In this document: one piece after another, positions 12,001-24,187 of the stretch
Position numbering within the stretch: the first letter of the stretch is position 1
How the letters are laid out: every line of letters begins with the position of its first letter
DNA from: Drosophila miranda
Lineage: Eukaryota; Arthropoda; Insecta; Diptera; Drosophilidae
Direction: 5' to 3'
Length of the DNA stretch: 64,000 nucleotides
Assembly (NCBI RefSeq): GCF_003369915.1
Contig: NC_046673.1
Coordinates: forward strand, 6,556,001-6,620,000
Notes under the pieces: model-generated
Database searches by the model: none
What the model was told of the DNA's origin: nothing
The model's input: the letters and a program-made list of their open reading frames with translations, nothing else
Translations under genes and position numbers: made by a program

Positions 12001-15000
12001 TGGGCAAATGCAACATCAAGAGCACCTCCTGTCCCAAAAAAGTGCGCTACAGCGACAAGCAGGGGCGTGCCATTTTCATGAACTCCAAGCGGTATGCCAT
12101 ACCCTGCGAAATGAAGCAGCCGCCGGCAGTGATCGTCTGGTTACATGATTTGTTTGCGCGCCTGATGGGTTACTAAAAGACAATATCGGATCCGGACAGC
12201 AGCAGGAACGGTAATTGGGGTAAGCGGAAAAACCCAAAATCTTGAGTTTAAATAAACATTATATTTGGCATTGAAAATGGATTAAATGGAGGGATGGGAT
12301 CCAATTGCATAGAAGAATGGTTCTAATGGGTATGGGATCCCTGAAAGACGAATCAGTAAAAGAACTAGTCACAGGTACGTCGAGGCTCAGTACCGAGAAA
12401 CCAAAAACAATAAACATTGCTTGGACATGACACGGCAAACTGATGGTCGATGTTTCCACAACGGAATGCCCAAAAATACAATAACAAATTGGGCATATTA
12501 TCTCCGAGATCGGGACCGAGACTCTGTCCCAAGCATCGCGTTCGGTTTCGGATCCACAACAGCAAAAAGCTTGTTCCAGAAAACTTTCAAAAGTATCTTT
12601 TTATCCCATCAAATTATCATCGATTTATGGGAATAATAATGGGAATAAAGGTCCACTAACAATGAACAGATGATGTTCAGGGTTTGATCAATTGATTTCT
12701 ATAGTGCTATCGAAATGGTATTAATGGTAAGTATGTATCATGTATATGTCGATGTATCATCGATATGGGATTCATAATGTATTATCCCATTCAATTATCA
12801 TCAATTCTTGGGAATAAGGATGGTTTATAGTCATATCCTGAGGGATCTGTATCAGATTCTACTCACTGTTGGTTTTCATCAGTCGCAGCAGCTCGGAGAT
12901 CATCCAGGTGGCCGTCGCTGGTCCAATCCATGCCAGACCATGGGCTCCAGCCTCCACAAAGACGGCATTCGCCTGACCAGATTTCCTCTTACGCTTGGGT
13001 CTCTTGTAGCCCGAGGCCGAGGCATTGGCTGCTGAAGCAGATTGCTTGGACTCGATCTTGACAACGATCAGGGGACGGCCCTCGTACGAGCGTCCAATGT
13101 GGATGAGCTCGACGAGCTGTGGATGCCTCATGCGCATCGTTTCAAGGTACTGGACAATCTCGTCGTGTGTGTGATAGCGATTCCAGGTCATTCCAGGCTG
13201 TGCGACGGCCGTGGGCTTGGGCTTGGGCCTGGACGGACGCTGCAGTGAGACAGGTGTGGTGTGCAGATAGTCCTCCTTCGACTGCTCGTAGGCAATGGCC
13301 ATGCCCACATCGAAGATGAGAACTTCATGGGCAATGCTCTCGTAGTTGAGAGTTCCCTGGAAATCCACCAGCATCTTGGGCGGCACTAGGACATCGGTGA
13401 GACCTCTGGCAAGGGATGGGGGTGTTTAATTTATGTTTTGGGCGTAAGTCTTTACGGACTACTCTCGATCGATCTCTGCTCTCACCTGAGACTGGGGCCC
13501 TTGAGCCAGTGCATCTTGACACCATCCTCGCCCTTCTTGAACTCCTCCAGTGCCCGGACCTGTGCCTCATCCTGCGGCTTGAGTCGCCAGATCTGATACT
13601 TGTCATAGCTTATCCGGCGCGGTATATCCGGCTTGACGGTGGTGGTCCCTTTGGTCGTCATCCTGGTAGTCATCGCGTTGCCCGTGGAGTTGACAATGTG
13701 ATGGGCGAGTATCCCAATCCAGTTCTGGGGATTCCTCAACGGATCCACAATTGTCAGTATGGGCACCTGAGCGGCAGCGGCTGCGGCAGCAGACGGTTGG
13801 CTGGTTGTCGTCGATGTGGTGGTCGTTGAGGTTGTGCTGCGGCGACGCACTTTCCTTTTGGGCTTCGCATCGAACCAGCTGGAAAACCATTCTAGAAGGG
13901 AAAAGTGGATCGCATTTTCAGTTTGGGAGAGAGAGAGTGCAGAAAGCGTGACACTCCAATCGAGTCAGAACGAACTCCTCCATCCACCATTTGAGGGTCA
14001 GACCGTTGAAACGAACGTTCTAGCTATTGATTCATGTGGGTGACTGGCTTTTGGATAGATAGAAGAAGGAGGTTGCTTTCCCTCATGCCCAAGAATCTTT
14101 CCAAGTGGAAGGAATCAAGAAAAATGCTCGTTACCGACCGAGGGGCACTGCCGCATTCCGCTAGACATGCTATTGGACTATTGAGATCATTTGAACATTA
14201 GATCGAGTAAAACCATTATTTAGGGATCAGTGAAGATTCAGTTTATGCTATTTGATGATGTAATATTGGGACTATTACATTGTGGTTGTTGGTTTTTGCT
14301 GTTAGAACAGCTCTCTATCCAGAAGAAGACATACATATAACACCATTTATCTAACATAGTTTGAATACTGTGGTATCTTTTCAACCATTAAATCATTTAA
14401 CTGCCCATCGAACCGCGTCAATAAACTGGACCACTAGACTGAGAATTTTCAGAGACTTCCCTTAGTGGATTTGAAACCAATTTCTTCGTTATAATAATGA
14501 TGATCTAAGAGAACTTTGGATTTGGGAATGTACTCACTGTCATAGTCGTCCTCGTCGGAATCCGTGGGCGTTGTTGTTGTCGTCTTGCCAAAGCCAAACC
14601 ATGAGTCCAGCCAACCGGCTGGCTCTTGGGTGGGCGCTGGCAGTGGCACTACTGTGGTGGTGCTACCAATCTTCTTGGTGCGTCGCCCTGGTCCGAACCA
14701 GGAGCTGAACCAACTGCCCAGGGTGCTGCTGCCATCATAATCGTCGTCATCATCGCCCTCATCCTCGTCGTCCTCGGGCTGGGCATAGGCCTCGTTGCTG
14801 TGGGCGCTATGGTAGAGCGTGTAGCTGGGATACATGGGGGGCTTTGTGGGATTCACCTTGTGGACCTCCTCCTCGTCCTCATCGTTGGACGATGATGGAC
14901 CGCCAAAGCCCAAGTCCATCAGACGGGACATGGCCACCTGAACGGGGTAGAAGATCATGCGAAAGAAGCCACCGATGCCACCCGAATCATCATCGTTGTC

Positions 15001-17403
15001 GTCCTCCTCCTCGGAGGAGGAGGAGGAGGAAGCGGGCGGTCGTCTACGGATGCGTATACGCTTCTTGGCCATGCTGTTCTTCGTGCTGGAAAACTGGTCC
15101 GCCTCCAGCAGCTCAGTGCTCGTTGGTGAGAGGGTCGTCGTTTCCGACTCCTCCATGGCCCCAAAGTCGGCTCCCTCCTCCGCCGAGCTGCTGTCCTCCT
15201 TGGGGTCCTCGGGGCTGCTACTGCTGGTAGCTTGTCCCGCCTGAGGCTCCTTTTCGTCACCATCTCCATTCTCATTCTCATCTTCGTAATAGTACTCATC
15301 ATCCTCTTCGGTATCGTCATCGTAATCCCCTCCAGAAATTAGCTCGAATATATCAAAGTTCGAGCCCTCGGGACGACCGCGTCTTCTCTCCTTTTCCTTT
15401 TCCTTTGCCTTTGCCTTGGATTTTTTCTTTTTCTTTGGTTGGATTTTGATCTGATCTGGCTGAGGATGATGATTCTCCTTCGAGTCTGTACTGTGATTCC
15501 TGTGCAGCAGGTGGACAGCGTGTGGCAGGTGCAGCACTCCAGTGGCCACACCAGCGCCGCCTGCCGCACGATCACCGCCAACTTCTGGGGTTGTTCGCGG
15601 CTTTGGCTTGGATTTGCTTTTGCTGCTGCCTTTGGGTCCCCTTGGCCTTGGGCTTCCAGATCCACCACCCCTTCTTCGAGCACCGGCTGATCCTCCTGCG
15701 ACGAATGTGGATGATGATCTGGTGGCTGCCCTTTCGACTGCTGCTTTAAGTGGTCTTTTAGATCGATCGAGTGACGATACTTTTACTGTCGATCCTCTGA
15801 CGAGTGCTTTTTTTTCCACTGCTGAAGATGATCCTGCTTTTGCTGCTGTTGTTGCTGCTGATCCTCTTCCAACCGATCCTCCTAACCCGACGGCCTCTCC
15901 TCCTTTTGATCTTACTACCGATGATCCTTTTGTTGGTGATCCTCGAATGGGTAATACTTTCACTATAGATCTTTCTGCAGCTGATCCTCCTACTGCCGCT
16001 CCTTTTATTAGAGGTATTTCCACTGTCGATCCTCTAACAACTGCTCCTCTTCCTACTGCTGCTGACCCTTCTACTACTGACGATCCTCCTGCTCCTTCTA
16101 CCGCACCTTCTCCTACTCCTGCTGCTGCGGCATCTAGTCCCCGACGACGTCTCACATGGGAATGAGGATGCTGAGGATGATATCCCTGGTTAATCACATA
16201 TGCAGGCTGACTGAAAATATTCCCCGTCGATGTGGTGGCCTGCGGCATATGGGGCTTCTCCAGCTGTGTGGATCCAGGCGGCGGTCTCGTTGTCGTCGTG
16301 GTTGTTGTGCTGCTGCTGCTGCTCGGTCGCGTGCCCAGGATAATGGGTGGCGGACCTTCGGGTCGCTCAGTGGTGCTGTTACTCCTCCGCTTGTGGCCAG
16401 GCCGGCGTTTAATTGCCTTCACGGGATTCGGCTTCTTCTTCTTGCGCTTCTTTCGCTTGGTTGTGGATGTCTTGGGTCTCCGTGTGGTGGTGGTGCTGCT
16501 ACTCTTGTGGTGCATCTTAAACACCTGATCGTTGATGGTGGTTATGGGTCCACTGGTCACCATCACCGGTGGCGGTCGATGCTGCGGCTTTGGCAGCTTG
16601 TTGGTGGCACCACCCGGCCTCTTTTTGGGCTTCTGCAGCCGTATGATCTGTGGCCGAGCAGTCACTCCTCCTTGTTGGGGGCTCGGCTTCAGGTTCGGCG
16701 TGGAGAGCACGGTGCCCGGGGGAATGGTTTGCTGCTGCTGCTGCTGCTGCTGCTGGCACTGCTCCTCGTAGCGTTGCCGCAATGCCTGGATATCCGCATC
16801 ATACTGTGCCTTGGTCACATAGATGGCTATGGCGCCGCCGCTGTCATTGCGGGGTTGAGATCCCTGGACACCTTGGGCACCCTCTCCGACTTGGCTGATG
16901 GCATAGACAATCCCTGTGGCAGGGTTGGTAAAGAAGATGGGGAAACTGGCTTGGGCGGAGGAGCCATTCGCTGGACGATGGTGATTGACGAATGGCCGCT
17001 GAGGTGTGGGATCCTTAATCTCCAGCAGCTGACTCTGCACATGCATCAGATCGGGCGCGGGTTGCGTATCGGTGGGTGCCTCCTCCACGGACTCGAACAC
17101 ATATGGCTGCTGCTGATCCTCATCCTCCTCCTGGCTAAACAACTGGAAATCCAGCTCTGGTGGCTCGAAGCGGATCGAGGTCTCTGCGTGCTGATACCGC
17201 GGGACAAAGCGCTGCTCCATGCGCCGGCGATCGTTGGCGAGGAGCTCGCGATGCCACAAACTATCGAACTCCTCGGCGCTGGGATGGTAGCCAAAATCAT
17301 AGGCCTGACAGAGGCCCCAGTCCCAGACCGAGAGACAGACCCAGAGGTTGGCCAAGAGCAGCTTGACCACCATGTGACCACCATAACGGCCACTAGACGC
17401 CAT
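9022..17403 (-). CDS. secreted carboxypeptidase-like protein (M14 fold) with a giant low-complexity N-terminus; predicted inactive
   Basis: Model, 5' to 3': 17403-14538, 13891-13486, 13405-12867, 9883-9522, 9439-9250, 9185-9022. All six exons join in phase and encode 1508 residues. The chosen ATG begins MASSGRYGG and leads into a hydrophobic signal segment (VVKLLLANLWVCL). The frame stays open upstream through a (GA)n tract, but no better signal exists there. Residues to about 1040 are low complexity: a poly-Q run, basic K/R blocks, S/T/P runs, GS-type repeats and acidic blocks, with repeated SWF motifs. A propeptide-like segment lies at about 1048-1128 and the M14 domain from about 1160 to the end. 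Active-site positions are changed: HxxE reads HGLA, the second zinc histidine is Q, the general base E is Q, the Y of the specificity loop is E and the catalytic R is K. It resembles D. melanogaster CG8945. Another gene is nested in the 12866-9884 intron. A binding or matrix role is inferred. Confidence 0.88.
9884..10709. other. host-gene intron 5' of the nested gene
   Basis: AT-rich intron sequence and presumably the promoter of the nested plus-strand gene. I see no TATA box or clear initiator and no further exon. Confidence 0.5.
10710..12176 (+). CDS. nested two-exon gene for a 466-residue membrane protein of unknown function
   Basis: Exon 1 is 10710-11497, with donor GTAAGT at 11498. The intron is 66 bp and ends CCTCTCCTTTTAG. 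Exon 2 is 11564-12176. The phase (2+1) fits. The gene lies wholly inside an intron of the carboxypeptidase-like gene, on the opposite strand. The first half is glycine/serine-rich with cysteine pairs (CPCQKC) and no fold I recognise. Two hydrophobic segments follow: residues about 252-285, which straddle the splice junction (FFAICTISFWITLGYY), and about 296-315 (AAGVVVGVLLLAFFVTVV). The tail is very basic and cysteine/lysine-rich (CCRGK, CPKAAPKGCKAA), then ends hydrophobic (VIVWLHDLFARL). Nested, lineage-variable Drosophila genes of this kind are often testis-expressed; that is inference. Confidence 0.75.
12177..12866. other. host-gene intron 3' of the nested gene, with a direct repeat
   Basis: Contains AATAAA at about 12251, a likely poly(A) signal for the nested gene. 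A diverged direct repeat follows at 12601-12650 and 12782-12826. No coding signal. Confidence 0.5.
12601..12826 (+). repeat. diverged direct repeat pair, about 45 bp, 180 bp apart
   Basis: Both copies read TTATCCCATYAAATTATCAT then end in TGGGAATAA with a few changes (about 12602-12650 and 12782-12826). The internal ATCCCAT...ATGGGAAT halves are themselves partly inverted. Confidence 0.55.
13892..14537. other. intron 1 of the carboxypeptidase-like gene
   Basis: Bounded by donor GTGAGTAC (minus strand, from 14537) and acceptor CCCTTCTAG (ending 13892). No embedded gene seen. Confidence 0.7.
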
Positions 17404-17410
17404 CACTCTC

Positions 17411-17453
<43 letters not shown>

Positions 17454-17462
17454 CACTCACTC
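17404..17462. repeat. (CT)n/(GA)n microsatellite in the 5' UTR of the carboxypeptidase-like gene
   Basis: About 50 bp of nearly pure CT directly abuts the chosen start codon (minus strand: GA repeat then ATG). It is in frame with the CDS and would encode alternating R/E if an upstream start were used. GA tracts of this type bind GAGA factor or CLAMP. Confidence 0.8.
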
Positions 17463-19107
17463 TCTTTACCGCGCGACTCTTCACTTTAGAGCGGAGTTCT
17501 CTTCGAGGCGTGCGCGACCGTTTGGCTGCGAGTCTGGTTAATAAATGAAACAACGCGGTGGAGGCCCAGCCACAGCGACCCGGCGGCCAACGACGACGAC
17601 GGCAACAACTCAACCGGCAGCCCCAGCCCCAGCCCCAGCTCCAGCCCCAGCCCCAGTCCCGATTACTCTCAACCGGAGAAAGCCCCCTCCAATGGCCATT
17701 CTTTTGCCCTCCCCCCCACCACCCATCCAAAAGATTCGGCTGCTTGGCTTTTGGCCCCGTCGTAACGTTTCAGTGAAGATGATGGCACCGCTGCCATCTC
17801 CATCTACACTTCCACTCCCATAGCGCACACCAGACGTGCCTCCCTCCCTCCCTTCCTCCCGTCTACTTCAATGGAGACGACCTGTCGAATGTTCTCGTGG
17901 GGGAGGAGCATAAGGAGTGCCACTTAATACCGCTTAACTGGCCTTGCGACAGTTATCGAAGCATTGCAAATTGCCGATCTAATCATAGATGACAGTTGTC
18001 TAACGACAGTGGCTCAGGCTCAGGCACAGTGGCACAAAAACTTCTCGAAATGGTACCCTACGAATTTTCTAGCAACATTTTTAAATGGAGTGGGAGTGTC
18101 TGAATGGGAGTTATTGTAAGATTGGAAAAAGTGTGGATTGCCTTTCGGTGGATGTTTGATTTCCTATGAAGACACTTTCTTCTTTGTGGCTGTAATAATG
18201 ATCCGATGGGAATCTTTTGGCCAACTTAGAAATTGGTTGGAGTGGGATTTGCTATGCCATTGTAAGATTCGCGAAAAGTATGTGAATTTTCTATAAATAT
18301 TGTCATGGAATATCTTAGATCAGGAAGTTTGAATTTAATTCTGGATAAAATACTCATACAATTTGCAGGAAATAGGACTATAGGACTCCAACAAAATCTA
18401 ATAAGTTAATGTTTTCCTTGTTGATTTATTTTTTGATTTTTTTTTGGAAATTGTCCGCATCCGCACCCGTACCTTATGTAGGGCTGCATTTAAGGCTCTT
18501 TGACATAATTATAATTCCCTTTTGCCATACCATTTCCACGGAAGTATCCCTTAAAATGACTGCAATTAATATTTACCATCATCTGGAATTATTAATTTTG
18601 TAACACTGTTGTCTTTCTCTCCTCTCTCCTGTATGTATCGTTAATTCTATATATTTATTATCTAAGTCCATAATTAGCAGATAATTGTTAATTAATAAAT
18701 AAATGAATAACGTAAAGTTTGTTCCAGAATTGCATCTAGATTTTTCGTAAATATGTATGCTCTCATTTATTTTTAAATCTATTCTTCCAGCAAATTTTGT
18801 CCCAAGGTACGCCTATTCTCTTAGCCCAAGAGTAAGTACTAGTATCTAAATATAAGCTGGAGATTGAGCTTGAGCTTGAGTGCGTCTTGAGGGGGGAATG
18901 AATCGCATGGTAACACGCGTGGATCCCAGAAGATCGCGCCAGATCGGCCCGGGTGGAACTCGGTCAGGTCATTTGATTGCCGCGGCTGCGGCGGCGTCAG
19001 CATGTGGCATGCGGCGTGGGGCTTGTGGGGGCTCTGGCGGTGTGTCCCACTTAGGCGACACAACTCTGTGCTGCCTTTTTTGGGCGGTCGGGCAGCCGGC
19101 GGCGGCA

Positions 19108-19113
19108 GGATGC

Positions 19114-19145
<32 letters not shown>

Positions 19146-19146
19146 C
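19108..19146. repeat. (GAT)n trinucleotide run inside a GC-rich island
   Basis: About ten GAT units on the plus strand (ATC on the minus). On the minus strand one frame reads a histidine run followed by Ala/Pro-rich sequence to about 18969, but with no splice context to make it coding. Confidence 0.7.
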
Positions 19147-20589
19147 TGGAAGCCAGCAACAGGTCGGACTTGTCCCAGTCCCGCTCCCAGTTCCCTATCC
19201 CCTGTCCACATGGAGGATATGTTGAGGGGGCTCTAACAGAAATGCAAGAGATGATCATCAGAGATCATCAAGTGATTCAAATGGGTTTGCAGAGGAGTGA
19301 ATGGAATTCATTTGGAATGGACGTAAAACTCCATACATTCGTGGGAATGGAATGACAAAATATGGGACTGGCCAATCCAATGGAATGAAAGCGAATCTAT
19401 TGGATAGAATGAGTGCATTGGAGATGCATAACTTTTAGGCAGACTATCGGAATGGAAGTACGAAACGATGAAAAACTTAACAGGATGGGCTACATCCTAT
19501 GGATGATTTTAGGTACTTTGAATAAATTAAATGGACTGGAACGGACTAAAGATTTCCACTTTGGATATGGTGACAAAATCTGAGCCCAAAAACCAAAACC
19601 ACAAACAAAACCCCACATTTTTCACTTTCTACGCATTCTGCAATTAAATCGGATTTTGCGGCCCTTTTTTGTTTTTTGTTTTATTTTATTTATTTTTTTT
19701 TTGATTTTGTTGTTCACTTTCCCCTAAGGCAGTGACCCGCCCTCCGCTTAATGTTTAAGATACAATAAAACTTAAACAAAAAAAAAAACAGAAAAGAAGA
19801 TAAAACTGGGACCGAAGCTTTTGATACCCTTTGTCAGTTTCTGTTAGATGTGTTCTTTCAAAATTTTTTCTTAAATGAACATGGATTTTTATTGATTGTT
19901 TATATGGTAGCCATATGATATAGTCAACCGATGCATCTATACCCACATCTAAATGTATCTATCAGTGCAATTGAAATACTGACAGTTTGCTTAAAATATC
20001 TTCAGATATAATTTTCGTTAAAAGACTGCCTTTGCGACCTAGGCAGTTCCGAGCTTTACCATCTATTTATTATAAATATGAAATACTTAAAAAAAACACT
20101 CTTTAAAATAAATATAATAAAGATAAGTATAGTAAAGATAAGTAGGTTATATATTTAATCCAAATATACAAATATTTATATTAGTTTATTATTTTATATT
20201 AGTTTAAGCTTGAAATATATTTAGAGCAAATAATTTGTATATTAATATTAAAATGTTATTGAAAACAACTTCCTTTTACAATTTCCAATTCACAAAACTA
20301 TTGCTTGCAATTTTTAGATCGATTCTCAGGGATTTTCCGTCTGGGTGGAGGCTTCTTTTTCAGTAATACCCACTCGGCAAGGGTAAAGAAATATCAGGTA
20401 AAGCACAGCACAGCACGGCAAAGAAGCATACTGTCCCCGGTAATTACAACTACTAAGACAATACGTAAAAAACAATAGCAGTTTGTTGGCTTTATGCTGT
20501 TGTTTTACTGTACTTACTGGAGCATTACTAAAAAACGTTTAACGTTCCACCAGCCAACGGCAATTGACAGACCAGACGCCCCAGACTGC

Positions 20590-20617
20590 GGGGGGGGGGG
20601 GGGGGGGGGGGGGGGGG
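20590..20617 (+). repeat. 28-base poly-G tract
   Basis: Uninterrupted G run followed by several shorter G runs to about 20636. It is a strong G-quadruplex candidate, or a site where the assembled length is unreliable. Confidence 0.8.
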
Positions 20618-21194
20618 CTTTGGGGGCTTGGGGGCTTGACATTTAATAACAATAATCTAGAGAATAAGATTTACAACAAAAAGAAAAGAAAATATGAAAA
20701 AAGCATTTTAATTGCGAGTTTTCTTTTCGGTCGGTCTCTCGTCTATGATCTAAACAGAAGCCAAGCATGTCAGACATGCGCGTACGAGTATATTTGTATC
20801 TAAAAGATACACATCTCTCTCTACACGCAGAAGCCCAAGAAGATGATCTAAGTATGTACATAGATATGTACCTGTTTTTGGGCGAGCCAAGACGTTGGTT
20901 CCAGGCCACATAACTTTTATTCGACTTATTTGAAAGCGAAAGTCTCCATCGAAAGAACCACCAGAGATTTGTGTATTCTCCAACTGCTGGAAAAAGACTC
21001 TCACATCAATCGAACAACTCCCAAAAAAAAGCAAACACCAAAAGACCCTTTGCCATCTCTATAATCTACATATATGTTGTTCATAAAGGGAGAAATCTAG
21101 TTGATGCCTTAAGGTGTGTTCTTTTTTGGGAGATCTATAGGGATATTTGCTATATGCTATATGCTCTATGATTATGTATGGGTTTCTTCTGCAG

Positions 21195-21340
21195 ACCCAG
21201 CCTTTTTGAGGGCGTTTGTCTCGGATCCCGAGAAGGACAAGGCTCAGAAGAAACAGGCCATGGAGGAGTGTCGTAACCCGTCAGAGACGGAGAGTCCTTT
21301 GCTGTTCCAAACTTCGGCACCCTCTCTCTCTCTCTTCTGA
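21195..21340 (+). other. possible orphan coding exon
   Basis: Follows a good acceptor (GGTTTCTTCTGCAG). The frame reads DPAFLRAFVSDPEKDKAQKK then further charged residues and ends in TGA at 21338-21340. The composition is protein-like, but no upstream or downstream partner exon was found. It could be a relic or an exon of a larger gene crossing this intergenic region. Confidence 0.2.
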
Positions 21341-23186
21341 GTACACCTGAAGAAGCCGTAGGCCGTCTCTGTTCCGAGTCCTGTCTCACGTTCTCGTAAG
21401 TAGAAGTACAATCACATAAGGCTAACAAGGCACAGCATCTGCCTAAGAATAAATGACATACTATGTATTTGTGTAAAAAATATACATACAAATTCTTATA
21501 TTTATGCACATATATTATTTTTGTGATTGTTTTATGTACTGTCAGAGGGTATTATTCTCCATAATCAGCATCGACAGGTCTCCCATCTGTATAAAACTAT
21601 GGATAGGCTCTGCCCAATGGTTCCCTGGAAGATCGATGCACCTTTATGTCACAACAAACTTCTCGTATTTGCAAATCTAATAAAATTAAATGTTCGTCTC
21701 GTGACAGTGGAAAATTTCCACGCGTTCACTATAATAAGCAAAATGAAATGTGTGTGGTGTGGTTTCCTTAATAAGAAAAACGAAAACAGAACGAAAACAA
21801 TATGAAATTGAAATAAAAATGAAAATAGAATGCTGCCCCCAGAAGGCAAATCCAATGATAGAAATGTTTAAGAGATCATAATTTAATATGATAGCAGTTC
21901 ATTGAGGATCAGATCCATTAGCAGCAGTTCAACGACATTTAATGAAAATTCCTCAAAACACATTTTCTTCATTCAACATTCACATTTATTTCATTTGTGT
22001 TTTGACAGAATGATGAAGATATCGAAAATAAGAGAACAAAAGTACGATATAGACGAAGATATAGATAGGCAGATATTTACATACATATGTATGTGTGTGG
22101 ATCCACTCACGTTCTGGCTCGTTGGCTGCCTGACCCAAAATGCGATCTTGGCAAGGGCAATCAGCATTTCGTGGTTTGCCGAAAATAAATATTATTCCCC
22201 TTGACGCACCAGATGATTGTCTTCTATCATTCAAATCGTGCAAAATCACGGTACAATGTTCGATTCCACAGAACCAAAGCGAGTTATAACATATGTATAT
22301 GTATGTAGACACACTTTCGTATCCACGTATTATCCATGTATTCTCTGTTCTCTTGTCAAGGTCAGGGACAGCCCCGCCCGCACCTCCAGGGTCAGCATCA
22401 TAATCATCCCCATTCCCAATTAAATGTTCGTGTCTTCAAATAGTTGGCGTGTGTATCTCAATATAAAGCCGTGGAATGAGTGCTATGTATAGAGTCCCTC
22501 TCTAGAGATTCTTTGTACTCGGCCCGACAAGGCGTCCGTCGCGTATGTATCTTTGCCTCTGCCTTTTTGCTGTTTCTGTTGCTTTGGCTTTACTTTATTT
22601 TTATTTAAATCAATCAATAATAAAACATACAAAAGTTAAACGATTCATTAAGACTGTTTCTCTGATGGTCTCGTTGATAGAAATGAGTCGACTGGGAGAT
22701 GCTCTCCGAATCAAATTTAGTTTGTCTAAAAAATGTTCATATTTTATGGATATCAGCTCAATTATAGTACGAGTACGACTCTATCACTTTGTGGTGGCAA
22801 ATGAATCAGTCATTTAAGCATAATTTTGGTTTCGTTCTTACTACCGTTACGTTATACAGCTTTAACGCTCAGTATTTATTGGTTTTTTAACATCAGAAGT
22901 AAAAAATGTTCTTGATTTATAATTAGATTCTTTTAAAGTCTATTTCTATTAAAACAACAATAAGTTATAGGACTTATAGGAGTTCTAGGAAGTGCGTTAT
23001 AGTATCTACCATATGCACTTTTTGCGCATTCTTTTTGAAATTTAAAGATCCTTTTATAGAAAAATCTATGGGATTTGTGGTTATCTAAGGGATCTATAGA
23101 ACATGAGGTGTGGCCTTACTGTAGACCCATGAATGTGTCCCTTTAGCATCCCAAAAAATCTCAAACAATTGAAAATCGTTTTAGCA

Positions 23187-23200
23187 GCGCCACCTGCCGG
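23187..23200 (-). promoter_or_regulatory. CTCF-like motif
   Basis: Minus-strand CCGGCAGGTGGCGC matches the AGGTGGCGC core of insect CTCF sites. Sequence match only. Confidence 0.3.
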
Positions 23201-23699
23201 AATGATGATTGCTCCGATTAATCATTCCTTTACACAACACAAACAAAACCCAAGTCTGTGTGAGTGGGGAGAGAGAGAACCAGAAAGTGTCTGAGGGAGT
23301 GAGTGAGTAAGTGGTAGATGGGTGTGTGTGAGTGTGTGCTAAGAGATGTTCAATGAAACGGTTTCTCATCAAACAGCTGATCGACAACCTGTTGGGACAC
23401 ACAGCCGCGCCACGCCACAATCCCGCAATAAACTTGGAATGCTTTTGTAATGAGGCAGAGGGCGACACAGTGGGGGCGACGGGGGCAAGAGACAGAGACA
23501 GTGACAGATCAAAAAGCAGAGGAGAGAAGTGCAGATCTCTGCCAGAATAAAAAAAAAACAAAAAAAAGGTAAAATGAAGCGGGGGTGTGAGAGGTGGTTG
23601 GTTGTTGGTGAACGCCACCCGCCCAGCGATGAGCGCGGCGCGTTTTCGCTCCGCCCCAACCCCACCTCTCCTCCAACCACCGCCTACCAGCCACCGCTT

Positions 23700-23945
23700 G
23701 TCCGTCTGTCTGCCTGTCTTTCCGTGCCATACAAGCGCACCGCAAATACGGCCTGGCCTGGGCCCGGCCCGGCCCGGCACCGTACGGCCGGTCCGGCCCC
23801 ATCGGTGTCGTCGTTGTCGTTGGCGTTGGCCCGTCAGTCTTGAAAATTTCGTGGAGCGATTAACACACACAGAACGCTGACGGTGAACGAACGCACCGCA
23901 TCCGCATCCACCATCTCATCCGTTCGACAGGAGCCGCAGCCGAGC
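23700..23945 (+). promoter_or_regulatory. candidate promoter/TSS region upstream of the first transporter gene
   Basis: A GC-rich block ends in an initiator-like TCAGTC at 23834-23839. It is followed by CA-rich sequence and, 350 bp on, by a CAG/CAA-rich leader with an ATG at 24259. No TATA box. This is the best promoter-like stretch between the carboxypeptidase-like and transporter genes; assignment to the transporter is inference. Confidence 0.3.
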
Positions 23946-24187
23946 GGCATAAGAAATTAAAACAAAACCAAATGCAGGCTCTAAAAATAAATCATTTAAA
24001 TTAAGAAAGAACTTTGCCAAAATTACGCATTTCTTATTGCTCAACGTGTGGATTTTTGTTGGGTGTTTTCTTGTTTTACACATACATACATATATATTTT
24101 TTTCGGGTTTTTGTAAATTACCCCACGCCCCCCACACACCCCATTCGTCTCGTACGTTGACCGAGTTCTTTGACAACAACACAGAAA

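Noticed and set aside
15542-17541. Long plus-strand ORFs (207 and 461 codons) opposite exon 1 of the carboxypeptidase-like gene
   Set aside because: They mirror codon-biased, repetitive coding sequence on the other strand; their Pro/Asp/Thr composition follows from the antisense repeats and there is no promoter or intron support.
18839-19258. Histidine-run ORF on the minus strand
   Set aside because: Generated by the (GAT)n repeat in a GC-rich island; no exon boundaries.
20564-20803. ORF with a glycine run
   Set aside because: Produced by the poly-G tract.
23181-23880. Several 70-230 codon frames on both strands in GC-rich DNA
   Set aside because: Overlapping frames in a compositionally biased promoter-like region with no conserved motif.
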